DNA of 64,000 nucleotides from Saprospiraceae bacterium (GTDB lineage Bacteria; Bacteroidota; Bacteroidia; Chitinophagales; Saprospiraceae). A program made the position numbers and the translations under genes. Each line of letters starts with the position of its first letter. The first letter of the stretch is position 1. Of the stretch, positions 1-9,274 are shown one piece after another. The stretch covers positions 62,001 through 126,000 of the forward strand of contig JABWBR010000001.1 of the NCBI GenBank assembly GCA_013360405.1. Direction: 5' to 3'. The notes beneath the pieces were generated by a model, which was given only the letters and a program-made list of their open reading frames with translations, did not search any database and had not been told where the DNA came from.

Positions 1-147
1 GTCAATTGTTCTACCAAGTGGTTTTGTTCTCATGGTTGGGAATTTTGTAGCAAATTAATGTAATTTTCAAATTTTTCAAATATTTCTGAAAATAGTAACA
101 ATTTCTTTTTTTGAAAGTTCATTGCCATTTTTGCAGAAAATAATATC

Positions 148-729
148 ATGGCAATGCAACCTGAAACAATACACGAGATTATCCGAAGCCGCCGGGCCGT
201 TTTTCCGCCGGCATACAACGGTCAGCCTATAACGCGCGATACTATCGAGCAAGTACTTGAAAACGCCAATTGGGCGCCCACGCACAAGCGCACGGAGCCC
301 TGGAGGTTCAAAATATTCACGGGGAATGCCCTGGAGCGCCTCGGCGCCTACCTGGCGAATGTGTATAAGACGAATACCCCTGACGATCAGTTTTCGGATG
401 TGAAATACAACAAGATGCTCAAAAACCCGACGCGCGCGGGTTGCGTCATGGCTGTTTGTATGGAACGCGACCCCGCTCAGAGTTTACCCGAATGGGAGGA
501 AATAGCGGCGGTGGCCTGCGCGGTGCAAAATATGTGGCTGACTTGTACAGCATTGGGCATCGCCTCCTATTGGAGTACGCCGGGGGCTATTCTGAAAGCC
601 GATGAATTTCTGGGACTCAAAGCCGGCGAACGCTGCCTGGGGCTCTTTTATATGGGCTATAGCGATGCCCCTGCGCCGGAAGGCGCGCGGCGCCCCGTAG
701 CTGAAAAAACGCAGTGGATATCGGAATAA
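148..729 (+). CDS. Nitroreductase family protein
   Basis: A 193-residue protein of the FMN-dependent nitroreductase family, the single-domain YdjA-like type that reduces nitro compounds or quinones with NAD(P)H. The N-terminal block with IRSRRAVFPP (residues 12-21) matches the RRSxR flavin-phosphate loop of the family. NWAPTHKRTEPWRF (about 46-59) matches the second conserved block, and the C-terminal GLFYMGYSD segment also fits. Length is normal. The start is the ATG at 148; the 147 bases before it are A+T-rich and hold no clear promoter. The gene is convergent with the CHAT gene, with 7 bases between the stops. The family is clear but the natural substrate is not. Confidence 0.88.
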   Translation: MAMQPETIHEIIRSRRAVFPPAYNGQPITRDTIEQVLENANWAPTHKRTEPWRFKIFTGNALERLGAYLANVYKTNTPDDQFSDVKYNKMLKNPTRAGCVMAVCMERDPAQSLPEWEEIAAVACAVQNMWLTCTALGIASYWSTPGAILKADEFLGLKAGERCLGLFYMGYSDAPAPEGARRPVAEKTQWISE

Positions 730-736
730 GGGGGGC

Positions 737-1720
737 TTAATGCCACTCGAACTTTTTTCCGTCTTTGTAAAGCACGAAGCGCTCTTCAGGTTCGCCTTTG
801 CCGAGGGCTTGATTGATGCCAAAATCGCAGGCATCTTCGATGTCTTCTCCCTGTGCAACGCCAAAGTAAAATCCAGAGGCAAAAGCAATGGCGGCTTCGT
901 CTTTGACGCTCCAGCTCGTTCCAACCACGTAGGGCACAATTTCTGCCAGTGCCTTGGCCTGGGCATCGGAGTAACAGGAATTAAAGACTACGGCTTTTAT
1001 CGGCAGGTGCTGGCGGTTGATCATACTCTTAAAAATGCGTTGTATGACATTGGTGCCTACAAAAAGCGGATCGCGCTTATTATCGTCGTACAGAATGATG
1101 CCGGTATCGTCTTGTGGAATATGTGTTTCGTCAACGTCGAGACCTCGACTAAGTACGGCACGCACATCGTTTTTGTTTTTGTCGCCATGCCCTGAAAAAT
1201 GTATAATATTGGGCTTCTCCAGAAAAATATACTCCTGGAATTCAGCCAAGGTGACTGCCTCCTTTTTGCGGATTTTAAACTTTGAATAATTGGGACTTTC
1301 TTGAAGCTGTGAGGAGATACGGCTATGTTCTTTTTCTAATTGTAACTGAGCGGTACCCGAAGGGTTGGAGGTCATAAACAAGATAGTGGTGGTATCTGCG
1401 GCCCTGTTATTTTCTTGCGACGGAGGTACTTGAGGCTTTTCGGAGCCGGGTGACGGCGGTGAGCCGGCGCCTTCGGCAAATACCTCTTCGAGCGACTCAA
1501 GTAGCGCATAGGTCACTGAGTTTCGTGTACGGGTGTAATCGCTTGAGCTGACCATGCCGAGCCGGTTTTGCCTTTCATTATCCTGGAAGCGGCTCGATTG
1601 GGTCAGGATGGCATTATAAAGGTCGTTATCACCTTTGGTTTGCACAAGAGCCAGGAGTTCTTTGATAGCTTGTTCGATTTTGCTGCCTGCGATGAGGTTG
1701 CGGATATCTGATGCAGTCAT
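737..1720 (-). CDS. EAD11-like/CHAT domain caspase-like protein
   Basis: A 327-residue protein with two domains. Residues 1-82 resemble effector-associated domain 11, a small helical adaptor found in predicted bacterial conflict and signalling systems (ending in SSDYTRTRNSVTYALL). A Pro/Ser-rich linker at about 85-108 follows. Residues 112-327 form a CHAT (caspase HetF-associated) peptidase domain: HFSGHG places the catalytic His at 178 and FNSCYS places the catalytic Cys at 249, so the dyad is intact. The family cleaves protein targets when triggered by a partner. The gene sits 21 bases after methylmalonyl-CoA mutase on the same strand and is probably cotranscribed. No partner carrying a matching adaptor domain is visible here. 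The domain calls are firm for CHAT and good for EAD11; the target is unknown. Confidence 0.85.
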   Translation of the reverse strand: MTASDIRNLIAGSKIEQAIKELLALVQTKGDNDLYNAILTQSSRFQDNERQNRLGMVSSSDYTRTRNSVTYALLESLEEVFAEGAGSPPSPGSEKPQVPPSQENNRAADTTTILFMTSNPSGTAQLQLEKEHSRISSQLQESPNYSKFKIRKKEAVTLAEFQEYIFLEKPNIIHFSGHGDKNKNDVRAVLSRGLDVDETHIPQDDTGIILYDDNKRDPLFVGTNVIQRIFKSMINRQHLPIKAVVFNSCYSDAQAKALAEIVPYVVGTSWSVKDEAAIAFASGFYFGVAQGEDIEDACDFGINQALGKGEPEERFVLYKDGKKFEWH

Positions 1721-1741
1721 ATCTGAATCGTTTCGATGGGT

Positions 1742-3892
1742 TTATTGTTCATGCGTTTTTAGGTCGGTGATGAGCGTATCCAAAATCCGGGATGCTGCTT
1801 TGGCGATACGCGTACCGGGGCCGAAAATTCCGGCGACGCCTTTTTCGTAAAGGAAATCGTAGTCTTGAGCCGGAATAATGCCGCCCACCACCACCAGGAT
1901 ATCCTGTCTGCCGAGTTTGGCAAGTTCTGCTATAGTGTCGGGCACGAGCGTTTTGTGGCCTGCTGCCAGCGAGGAGATACCCAGCACATGCACGTCGCTT
2001 TCTGCAGCCTGGCGGGCGGCTTCGGCGGGGGTTTGGAACAGCGGGCCGATATCGACGTCGAAGCCGAGGTCGGCAAAGCTGGTTGCAATGATCTTGGCGC
2101 CGCGGTCGTGGCCGTCTTGTCCCAATTTGGCCACCATAATACGGGGGCGGCGGCCTTCGAGTTGGGCAAAAGAATCGGCGAGGTTGCGCGCATCGCGAAA
2201 TTCCTCATCGCTGCTGATCTCGCCGGCATACACGCCGCTGACGGCTTTGGTAGTGGCTGCATAGCGGCCGAAATGGCGTTCCATGGCTTGTGATATTTCG
2301 CCGAGCGTAGCGCGCAGGCGTGCGCAGGTCACGGCGAGTTCGAGCAGGTTGCCCTGTCCCGTCTTTGCGCACATATAAAGCGCTTCGAGCGCTTCCTGCA
2401 CGGCGCTTTCGTCGCGTTGATTTTTTACGTCTGCAATACGCGCTATTTGCTCTTCGCGAACGGCTGCATTGTCAACTTCGCGAATGTCGATTTTGGATTG
2501 TTCTTCTATTTCAAAAGCGTTGACGCCCACGATGCGGTCTTTGCCGCTGTCGATGCGGGCTTGTTTTCGGGCGGCAGCTTCTTCGATGCGCAATTTGGGC
2601 AAGCCTTCTTCGATCGCTTTGGCCATGCCGCCCAGCGCCTCTACTTCTTCGATGTGTTTCCAGGCGCGCGTGGCGAGCTGGGAGCTGAGATATTCCATAT
2701 AATAAGAACCGGCCCAGGGGTCGACGGCGCGGGTGATATCGGTTTCTTCCTGCAGATACAATTGCGTATCGCGGGCTATTTTGGCCGAAAAATCGGTGGG
2801 CAGGGCTATGGCTTCATCGAGGGCGTTGGTATGCAGGCTTTGTGTGCCGCCAAGGGCGGCTGCAAGGGCTTCGATGCAGGTGCGCGCTACGTTATTAAAC
2901 GGATCCTGCTCGGTGAGGCTCCATCCCGAAGTCTGGCAATGGGTGCGCAACGCCATCGACTTGGGGTCTTTGGGGTGGAACGATTTGACGATTTTTGACC
3001 ACAACAACCGACCCGCGCGCATTTTGGCGATTTCCATAAAATGGTTCATGCCGATGGCCCAGAAAAAGGAAAGACGGGGAGCGAAGTCGTCGATGTCGAG
3101 CCCCGCTGCCACGCCGGCACGCAGGTATTCGAGGCCGTCGGCCAGGGTATAGGCCAGCTCGATGTCGGCAGGGGCGCCGGCTTCGTGCATGTGGTAGCCG
3201 CTGATGCTGATGGAGTTAAATTTGGGCATGTGCTTTGCCGTATAAGCAAAAATATCGGCAATGATGCGCATGCTGGGCCCCGGAGGATAGATGTAGGTGT
3301 TGCGCACCATGAATTCTTTGAGAATGTCGTTTTGGATCGTTCCGCTGAGTTGCCCCGGAGCTACGCCCTGCTCTTCAGCTGCGACGATATAGAAGGCCAT
3401 GATGGGGATTACCGCCCCGTTCATGGTCATGGATACCGACATTTCGTTAAGCGGAATCTGGTCGAAGAGGATTTTCATGTCTTCGACGGTGTCGATAGCT
3501 ACGCCGGCTTTGCCTACATCGCCGCGCACGCGCTCGTGGTCGCTGTCATAACCCCGGTGGGTGGCCAGGTCGAAAGCCACGGATAAGCCTTTTTGCCCTT
3601 GAGCCAGGTTGCGCCGGTAGAAGGCGTTGCTATCCCTGGCGGTAGAAAAACCGGCATATTGCCTGATTGTCCAGGGGCGCACTACATACATAGAACTATA
3701 AGGCCCCCTGAGGAACGGCGGCAACCCGGCCGCATAGTGAAGCAACTGAAGGTCGCCGATATCTTCGGCCGTAAAGACGCTATGAATGGCAATGCCCTCG
3801 GCTGTGGCCCACTCTTGAGGGTGTTGCGCCGTATGGATAAGGTTATCAAGTCGCTGTCTGAACGGCCATTGGTTAAAGTCAGGGCGAGGCAT
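1742..3892 (-). CDS. scpA: Methylmalonyl-CoA mutase, catalytic subunit
   Basis: A 716-residue adenosylcobalamin-dependent mutase interconverting methylmalonyl-CoA and succinyl-CoA in propionate metabolism. The N-terminal TIM-barrel substrate domain carries the family blocks [14 protein letters not shown] (about 70-83) and [13 protein letters not shown] (about 107-119). The C-terminal B12-binding domain (about 580-710) contains GQDGHDRG, the DxHxxG motif that supplies the lower cobalt ligand. The length matches the large catalytic subunit, usually paired with a shorter inactive subunit that is not in this window. It lies 73 bases after the AlgX-like gene and 21 bases before the CHAT gene, in a long leftward run. 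No truncation or missing motif was seen. Confidence 0.97.
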   Translation of the reverse strand: MPRPDFNQWPFRQRLDNLIHTAQHPQEWATAEGIAIHSVFTAEDIGDLQLLHYAAGLPPFLRGPYSSMYVVRPWTIRQYAGFSTARDSNAFYRRNLAQGQKGLSVAFDLATHRGYDSDHERVRGDVGKAGVAIDTVEDMKILFDQIPLNEMSVSMTMNGAVIPIMAFYIVAAEEQGVAPGQLSGTIQNDILKEFMVRNTYIYPPGPSMRIIADIFAYTAKHMPKFNSISISGYHMHEAGAPADIELAYTLADGLEYLRAGVAAGLDIDDFAPRLSFFWAIGMNHFMEIAKMRAGRLLWSKIVKSFHPKDPKSMALRTHCQTSGWSLTEQDPFNNVARTCIEALAAALGGTQSLHTNALDEAIALPTDFSAKIARDTQLYLQEETDITRAVDPWAGSYYMEYLSSQLATRAWKHIEEVEALGGMAKAIEEGLPKLRIEEAAARKQARIDSGKDRIVGVNAFEIEEQSKIDIREVDNAAVREEQIARIADVKNQRDESAVQEALEALYMCAKTGQGNLLELAVTCARLRATLGEISQAMERHFGRYAATTKAVSGVYAGEISSDEEFRDARNLADSFAQLEGRRPRIMVAKLGQDGHDRGAKIIATSFADLGFDVDIGPLFQTPAEAARQAAESDVHVLGISSLAAGHKTLVPDTIAELAKLGRQDILVVVGGIIPAQDYDFLYEKGVAGIFGPGTRIAKAASRILDTLITDLKTHEQ

Positions 3893-3965
3893 AGTTGTTA
3901 TTTCAATTTAGCCCCAAAATAATGAGATTTTTGGAAGAAACGGCTGATCTTTTCGTGTATATGTA

Positions 3966-5348
3966 TCAATATCCCTTAATGGTAACAGCACAGTTCAGCT
4001 TTGCACCACTTTTCACCGTGACCGATTTGAGCAATTTGCGCTCGTATTCGAGGTATAATGTGGTAAGTGGGGGGGTGACGGGATAAGCGACTTCTTCATT
4101 GCCGTAAGTGACAATAAGCTGGTCGGGGAGGGTTGTTGTCACATCGATTTGTAGCACGGGGTAAATATCCTGAGGCAGGTATTGCTTTTCGATGAAGCCA
4201 ACCAGTTTTCCAGCGGGTACCCGGGGGAGTTGGGCTAATTGGGGGAGTTCGTTAAAGTGTTTTTTCCAGTAATGCTGGATCAGGTCGCTGTCATTTCGGG
4301 GTTTGTCGCCGATAAAAGCGCGTTCTACCATTTCATTTACTACGAGTTGGGGTTGCCAGGAGGCAATGAAAGCGCTGTGGAAGCCCTGCCATTTCCACCA
4401 AAAAGCGGTTTCGCTATAGTGTACGGCAAAATGGGGGATGAGGTCTTTTAAAAAGGAGTCGTGCTCAAAATATACGCGTTGTTTAGGCGCCTGTGGGTTA
4501 GCCCTGAGGTAGGAGCCGGCTTCGGGCATCAGGCTGTCAAGTACTTGTACGCGGCTATTAGCCGGTAAAAGCTGCTGGATTATTCTGCCGGAGTCGGAAT
4601 CCATAAGTACCAGCCTGGCCAGATCGCCCGAAGGTTTGCGCACCAGTTCGCTTTGGCAATCGGAAAATTCCCTCGGCTGCCTGCGAAACGGCTCGGGAAG
4701 CTTGCGCATGATGCATTGATAGCCTGTAAAACCACCGATTGCATTCCAGTGGGTGTCGTCGTGGAAGTAGAGTACGCCTTTATTTTTTTGGCTGCGCAGG
4801 CAATCGCGCAAGTCTATCCAGTATATTTCGGGGAGGGCGGTTTGCAGTTGGTCCAATACGCCAGGGCCTTTGTAGGTATAGCGGTCGGGAAGATATTCGG
4901 GGTATATGGTTTCTTTATTGGGCGCAGCTACAAGCACATAGGTGATTCCCTTATCAGTAGTCCATTCGTGGCGTTGTTTGAAAAGGAGGGTCCATAATTT
5001 GAGTTGCATAGGCGTATATCGCTTTACGCCTAATGATTGGTGGATACTGTTGCGTCCAAAGATTTCTTCCTGCAAAAAAATCCAGCCGCCTTTGCCTTTT
5101 TCCACTTTATGAATAAAGGGCGTGTGCAGGTAATTCCATTTGGTGGAAGCCAGCCAGGCGAGCATGGGGTATTTTTCCTGGGTAAGTGATTTGGTGAGGG
5201 CGGCTTCGTAAGCCGTCGTAATTTCAGCGGGGTAAAAGGTGGGTTTTATATAATGGTAATTGGCTGCCGGTACGGTAAGGTATAGCCAGGCGCCGTAGGC
5301 CAATATGCTGCAAAACAAGACGATAAAAGCGTATGACGACCAGCGCAT
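3966..5348 (-). CDS. AlgX/AlgJ-like SGNH-fold acetyltransferase accessory protein
   Basis: A 460-residue protein with one N-terminal membrane anchor (about 7-28) and a periplasmic SGNH-hydrolase-like domain of the AlgJ/AlgX/DHHW type. Visible motifs are APNKETIYPE (about 142-151), DDTHWN (197-202, the Asp-His part of the triad) and EHDSF (about 306-310, the likely nucleophile Ser). These proteins move acetyl groups from an MBOAT membrane partner onto exported polysaccharide. The partner is the gene just upstream, with 4 bases between them, so the pair is an O-acetylation cassette. No alginate genes are present, so the polysaccharide is unknown. The tail after about residue 390 is not recognised. 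Confidence 0.85.
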   Translation of the reverse strand: MRWSSYAFIVLFCSILAYGAWLYLTVPAANYHYIKPTFYPAEITTAYEAALTKSLTQEKYPMLAWLASTKWNYLHTPFIHKVEKGKGGWIFLQEEIFGRNSIHQSLGVKRYTPMQLKLWTLLFKQRHEWTTDKGITYVLVAAPNKETIYPEYLPDRYTYKGPGVLDQLQTALPEIYWIDLRDCLRSQKNKGVLYFHDDTHWNAIGGFTGYQCIMRKLPEPFRRQPREFSDCQSELVRKPSGDLARLVLMDSDSGRIIQQLLPANSRVQVLDSLMPEAGSYLRANPQAPKQRVYFEHDSFLKDLIPHFAVHYSETAFWWKWQGFHSAFIASWQPQLVVNEMVERAFIGDKPRNDSDLIQHYWKKHFNELPQLAQLPRVPAGKLVGFIEKQYLPQDIYPVLQIDVTTTLPDQLIVTYGNEEVAYPVTPPLTTLYLEYERKLLKSVTVKSGAKLNCAVTIKGY

Positions 5349-5352
5349 ATTT

Positions 5353-6768
5353 TTAGAATCGAAAATAAATGAATGGGTTGTAAGTACTATTAATAAGGGT
5401 GATCACACTCAGCGCAAACAAACCTATGAGGGCGCTGCGGTGTATCAACCTGGGCCATTGTGTGCCAAATGCCGGCGCTTCGATGCGCGCTGCTAACCGG
5501 GCGTAATAAGGGAGGCTCAAAAATGCCGCCGCTGCCAGGGTCAACATGGTTTCTATATTTAAAAATAAACCTGCGTAATAAGTTGGCGCTGTATTGGCGC
5601 CCACCATGGCCTTTAGGTAGTCAATTGCCTGGGCAAGGCTGTCAGCCCTGAAGAATACCCACCCTATCAATACTGTTAATATGAGGTAAGCATGGCGGAC
5701 AAGCAGCGGTAGTTTTTGTAGCAAACGCCCCCAGGCGCTTCTTTCCAATATTAAAAAAGTACCATGAAACAGACCCCATATCACAAAATTCCAACTGGCG
5801 CCGTGCCACAATCCGCAAAGAAAAAAAACGAGGAGCAGGTTAGCAAAGGTACGCTTTTCGCCGCGCCGGTTGCCGCCCAGGGGGATGTACAGGTAGTCGC
5901 GAAACCAGGTGGAAAGCGAAATATGCCAGCGTCGCCAGAAATCCTGGACGGAGGTGGCAAAATAGGGAAAGCGAAAGTTTTCGAGAAAATGAAAGCCCAG
6001 CATGCGCCCCATGCCTATGGCCATGTCGGAATACCCCGAAAAGTCGAAATAAATCTGGAAGGCGTAACACACCACGCCCAGCCAGGCAGCAGAGGCGCCC
6101 AGCGCATCAGCCGGCGCCTCAAATAACTTGTCGGCAGTATACGCCAGGGTGTCGGCCAGTAATATTTTTTTGGCCAATCCCACGATAAAACGTTCGATAC
6201 CAAGCGCAAAATCATCAGCGCTTACCCTGCGCCCGGCCATCTGATCGCGTACGTCTACGTATCGCACAATAGGCCCGGCGATGAGTTGAGGGAAAAGGGA
6301 TATATACAACGCTATTCGAAGCGGATTGCGCTGAGCAGGCGTCTCTCCCCGGTATACATCAACGACGTAGGACAAGGCCTGAAAGGTGAAAAAAGAAATG
6401 CCTACGGGCAAATGCACCGGCGCCAGGTACAATGCGGGCAGATCGTTCCACAATAGTACCATATTGAGATTGTCAACCAGGAAATTGGCGTATTTAAAAC
6501 CAACTAATAAACCCAAATTGACAACAAGGGCCATAATTAGCCACCGCCGTGCATGTGCCGGTTGTCGTTCGATGAGCAAGCCCGACGCATAGTTGAGGGC
6601 AATGGAGCACAACATGAGAATTAAGCCCCATCCTTCCCCCCAAGCATAAAACAACAGGCTGAAAGCGAGCAGGAAAGCGTTTCTACCAGGAATACCCCGC
6701 AATAGAGCATGGCCTAGCAATACGACGGGTAAAAAAGCGAATAAAAAGGTGGTAGAACTGAAAACCAT
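5353..6768 (-). CDS. MBOAT family O-acyltransferase (AlgI/DltB-like)
   Basis: A 471-residue polytopic membrane protein of the membrane-bound O-acyltransferase family, closest in layout to AlgI. Signatures are FPQLIAGPIVRY (about 160-171), DFWRRWHISLSTWFRDYLYIPLGG (the AlgI hallmark, about 270-293; quoted in two parts: DFWRRWHISLST and WFRDYLYIPLGG) and LWHGASWNFVIWG (about 316-328) with the invariant catalytic His. It probably carries acetyl groups across the inner membrane to the AlgX-like protein encoded next. Both genes are in one leftward transcription unit, 17 bases after the small DUF1841-like gene. Length is normal and no key residue is missing. Confidence 0.93.
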   Translation of the reverse strand: MVFSSTTFLFAFLPVVLLGHALLRGIPGRNAFLLAFSLLFYAWGEGWGLILMLCSIALNYASGLLIERQPAHARRWLIMALVVNLGLLVGFKYANFLVDNLNMVLLWNDLPALYLAPVHLPVGISFFTFQALSYVVDVYRGETPAQRNPLRIALYISLFPQLIAGPIVRYVDVRDQMAGRRVSADDFALGIERFIVGLAKKILLADTLAYTADKLFEAPADALGASAAWLGVVCYAFQIYFDFSGYSDMAIGMGRMLGFHFLENFRFPYFATSVQDFWRRWHISLSTWFRDYLYIPLGGNRRGEKRTFANLLLVFFLCGLWHGASWNFVIWGLFHGTFLILERSAWGRLLQKLPLLVRHAYLILTVLIGWVFFRADSLAQAIDYLKAMVGANTAPTYYAGLFLNIETMLTLAAAAFLSLPYYARLAARIEAPAFGTQWPRLIHRSALIGLFALSVITLINSTYNPFIYFRF

Positions 6769-6785
6769 ATGCCCTTTCCCTGGTA

Positions 6786-7046
6786 TTAAGTTTGTTCGTC
6801 AAAAGGCAACGTGGGAAGTTGTTTGAGCCGGCTTACGTAGCGGTTTTCATTATAGGGTTCGTTGCTTTCTACCACGTCAAATACTTCTGATATGAGTACG
6901 GAGGCAATCAATTCGAGCGCTGCCTGCCGACTATAACCCTCGCTCATCAGGCGCTGCAAGGTGGCGGTGGTTTCGGGCGGGTTGTTGCTTTTTAACTGGT
7001 TTTCTACAGCCATTAGCATCGATTGTTTGAGCATTTCTTTACTCAT
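6786..7046 (-). CDS. Small DUF1841-like protein
   Basis: An 86-residue soluble, acidic protein. The pattern NPPETTATLQRLMSEGY, then LELIASVL, then a C-terminal NRYVSRLKQLPTLP resembles the DUF1841 type of small conserved proteins, whose role is unknown to me. The same frame is open far upstream to 7529, but that part overlaps the enoyl-CoA hydratase antisense-free region in another frame and has no family similarity, so I start at the ATG at 7046. It is separated from the enoyl-CoA hydratase by 8 bases and from the MBOAT gene by 17 bases, so it is translated within the same run. Confidence 0.72.
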   Translation of the reverse strand: MSKEMLKQSMLMAVENQLKSNNPPETTATLQRLMSEGYSRQAALELIASVLISEVFDVVESNEPYNENRYVSRLKQLPTLPFDEQT

Positions 7047-7054
7047 AGCGGATG

Positions 7055-7837
7055 TTATTTTTGTTGAAAGGCTGCGATAGCTTGCCTGGCAAAGTCGCTG
7101 AGCACAAGCGTGCCGCTGATGCCCGCGCGTTCTTCCAGCAATTGGTCCCAATGTTCGGCGCCTTCCCAAAGGACGGCCTTCAGCCGGCGCATGGCGTCGG
7201 GGCTCGAGGCCGCCAGTTTGTTGGCCAGGTGAGTGATATAGGCGTCCATTTGCTCGATTGTGGGGAATACTTCCTGGTATAATCCTTTTTCTTTGGCCCA
7301 TTCGGCGGTTTGCCATTCGGTAGCGTTGATCGCCAATTGGGCGAAGGCGGATTGCCCCACCTTTCTGGCAACAGCCGGCCCTACCACGAAGGGGCCGATA
7401 CCCACGGCCAATTCGCTGAGCTTGACCGTGGCAAAGTGGGTGGCGATGCAATAATCGGTAGCGGCAGCCAGCCCCACGCCGCCGCCGATGGCTTTGCCCT
7501 GAATTCGACCTATGATCAGCTTGGGACATTTGCGCATGGCGTTGATCACATTGGCAAAACCCATAAAAAAACGCTTGCCGTTTTCCAGGTCGTTGATGGC
7601 CGCCAATTCGTCAAAGCTGGCGCCCGCGCAAAACGTGCGATCACCGCCACTCTGCAAGACAATAACCTTGGCTGCGGGGTCGGCGCCGGCTGCTTCTATC
7701 GCATCGGTGAGCCGCTGTAGTTGCAGGCCCGGCATTGAATTATGAGCAGGATGCGCAAAGGTGATGGTGGCGATGCCGCCACGTATGTCGGTTTCTACCG
7801 TACCCATCAGGGTTTTATCGGAAATAGACATAGGCAT
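7055..7837 (-). CDS. Enoyl-CoA hydratase/isomerase family protein
   Basis: A 260-residue crotonase-fold enzyme acting on acyl-CoA thioesters. The oxyanion-hole blocks are visible: CAGASFDEL (about 74-82) and GKAIGGGVGLAAATD (about 115-129), followed by KLSELAVGIGPFVVGP (about 139-154), which recalls methylglutaconyl-CoA hydratase-like members that act in leucine or branched-chain breakdown. The frame stays open to 8095, but that extension is antisense-like and unrelated; ATG codons at 7837, 7831 and 7807 compete, and I chose 7837. Together with the nearby methylmalonyl-CoA mutase it suggests short-chain acyl-CoA metabolism, though the two are separated by unrelated genes. Confidence 0.9.
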   Translation of the reverse strand: MPMSISDKTLMGTVETDIRGGIATITFAHPAHNSMPGLQLQRLTDAIEAAGADPAAKVIVLQSGGDRTFCAGASFDELAAINDLENGKRFFMGFANVINAMRKCPKLIIGRIQGKAIGGGVGLAAATDYCIATHFATVKLSELAVGIGPFVVGPAVARKVGQSAFAQLAINATEWQTAEWAKEKGLYQEVFPTIEQMDAYITHLANKLAASSPDAMRRLKAVLWEGAEHWDQLLEERAGISGTLVLSDFARQAIAAFQQK

Positions 7838-7865
7838 AGAGGGTATATACCTGCAAAGATAGATT

Positions 7866-8681
7866 TTATTGTAAATCTGCCGGAGATTGTCGCAACACAC
7901 CCAACCCAAACAATGCGAAATCGTATTTGGCGGGATCTTCGGGATCGAATTCGCGCAGGCGCCGGCTGAGTTCAAGTACGGCCTGCCAGTCTGTCTGACG
8001 GCGTTCGAGCAACCCGTATTGCCTGGCAATGCGGTCGACGTGTACATCGAGGGGAATGAGCAATTGGCGGGGACTGATCCTATTCCACAAGCCAAAATCT
8101 ACCCCGCTATCGTCGCGGCGCACCATCCAACGCAAAAACATGTTGAGGCGTTTACAAGTAGAGCCCCTCGCAGGCGTTGCGATGTGTTTGCGGGTCCGCG
8201 CAGGGGCGTCGGGCAGCGAAAAAAACAGATCGTGGAAACCGGTCAATGCTTTTTCTACGGTGGCATCTTCGGGAGAGATAAAACGCGCAAAAGCGTCTTC
8301 CAGGGATTCGTGCCGGCGGTAATACCACTGAAAAAAGGTAAGGAAATACAGGGTGTCGAGATACTGAAACGTGCGGTGTTTGAAACCAACAAACCGTGCG
8401 CGGTCTTTTTCTTCGTGGTGCAGAATGAAGTCGTAGGGCGCGCCGTCCATGAGTGCCACGAGCTTATTGGCGCTTGTTATGATTGTCTTGCGCTGTCCCC
8501 AGGCAAGCGTGGCCGCCCAAAAACCGGTGATTTCAATGTCTTGAAGCCGCTCAAACCGGTGCGGCACACTGATGGGGTCGCCGTCGATAAAAGCCGGCCG
8601 GTTGTATTGTGCGGCGCTGCGGTCGAGCCATTCGTGTATGTCGGTTTGCAGGGCCACATTACTTTTTTTCGAGGTTGTCAA
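7866..8681 (-). CDS. TIGR02757 family protein (DUF2400)
   Basis: A 271-residue protein of the TIGR02757/DUF2400 family, widespread in Bacteroidota and without a proven function. Recognisable blocks are EITGFWAATLAWGQRKTI (about 50-67), a middle FFQWYYRRHESLEDAF, and a C-terminal FLRWMVRRDDSGVDFGLW (about 177-194) followed by PLDVHVDRIARQYGLL, which looks like a helix-hairpin-helix DNA-glycosylase-like region. It overlaps the 3' end of the zinc-ribbon gene by 23 bases, so the two are translationally coupled. No signal peptide or membrane segment. Confidence 0.88.
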   Translation of the reverse strand: MTTSKKSNVALQTDIHEWLDRSAAQYNRPAFIDGDPISVPHRFERLQDIEITGFWAATLAWGQRKTIITSANKLVALMDGAPYDFILHHEEKDRARFVGFKHRTFQYLDTLYFLTFFQWYYRRHESLEDAFARFISPEDATVEKALTGFHDLFFSLPDAPARTRKHIATPARGSTCKRLNMFLRWMVRRDDSGVDFGLWNRISPRQLLIPLDVHVDRIARQYGLLERRQTDWQAVLELSRRLREFDPEDPAKYDFALFGLGVLRQSPADLQ

Positions 8682-9252
8682 TAAGGACGGTCAACTCATC
8701 GCGGTAGCCGGCTTTTTTTAGAAAAACAGGGAGCCGGCTGATCATCGAGGAGTTTTTGCGTATAGTATTGCGGGGTTCTATGCCCCTTTCGCGCAGTTTT
8801 GCTTGTACAAAATTCCGGAGATAAGCCAGATGTTCGTAGTTGTAGGCCCAAAGCAGATGCTCGCGGAAATTGGTTTGCAACCAGAGCCTGCACCCGAATA
8901 CGGGGTCGGTTTTCCAACCCTGGGAGAACGGTAGAGGTGTAACAGATGTAGCGTAATTGCGCTCATCGCCGCAATTGTCGCACTTCACCGAAATTTGCGG
9001 TACGATGCGATCTGTTTCAAATACGCTCATCCCCTGCACGCCACATTCCGGACATTTGCGGCGTACCACTAGTCTCGCTGCACCGTACCACCTGCCTGGG
9101 TTTTCGGTATGAAAGCAAGCCAGGCAGGTCAAGCGGTGATCGTCGGCCCTCACAAGGGCTTTGCCTTCACACCTGGGGCAATGTACCACAAAGTGTTTTT
9201 CAAAATCACCCAGTGTGGCGCCAGAGTCGGCAAATCGCCGGCTATCGCTCAT
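8659..9252 (-). CDS. Double zinc-ribbon protein
   Basis: A 197-residue cytoplasmic protein with two four-cysteine zinc ribbons: Cys25/28 with Cys43/46, and Cys67/70 with Cys91/94. The rest is helical, with a basic region NFVQAKLRERGIEPRNTIRK (about 147-166). Similar TFIIB-type zinc-ribbon proteins of unknown role occur in Bacteroidota; nucleic-acid binding is a reasonable guess only. Its end overlaps the TIGR02757 start by 23 bases, tying the two together. It is the first gene of the leftward run, 22 bases after the Rpn-type gene. Confidence 0.8.
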   Translation of the reverse strand: MSDSRRFADSGATLGDFEKHFVVHCPRCEGKALVRADDHRLTCLACFHTENPGRWYGAARLVVRRKCPECGVQGMSVFETDRIVPQISVKCDNCGDERNYATSVTPLPFSQGWKTDPVFGCRLWLQTNFREHLLWAYNYEHLAYLRNFVQAKLRERGIEPRNTIRKNSSMISRLPVFLKKAGYRDELTVLIDNLEKK

Positions 9253-9274
9253 GGTTAGTAACTATTATTGGATA

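Noticed and set aside
42-285. Open frames on the minus strand at the left edge
   Set aside because: They lie opposite the nitroreductase start in A+T-rich sequence and show no family features.
7047-7529. Upstream extension of the DUF1841-like frame
   Set aside because: Composition unlike the family (Arg-rich, no similarity) and overlapping the enoyl-CoA hydratase.
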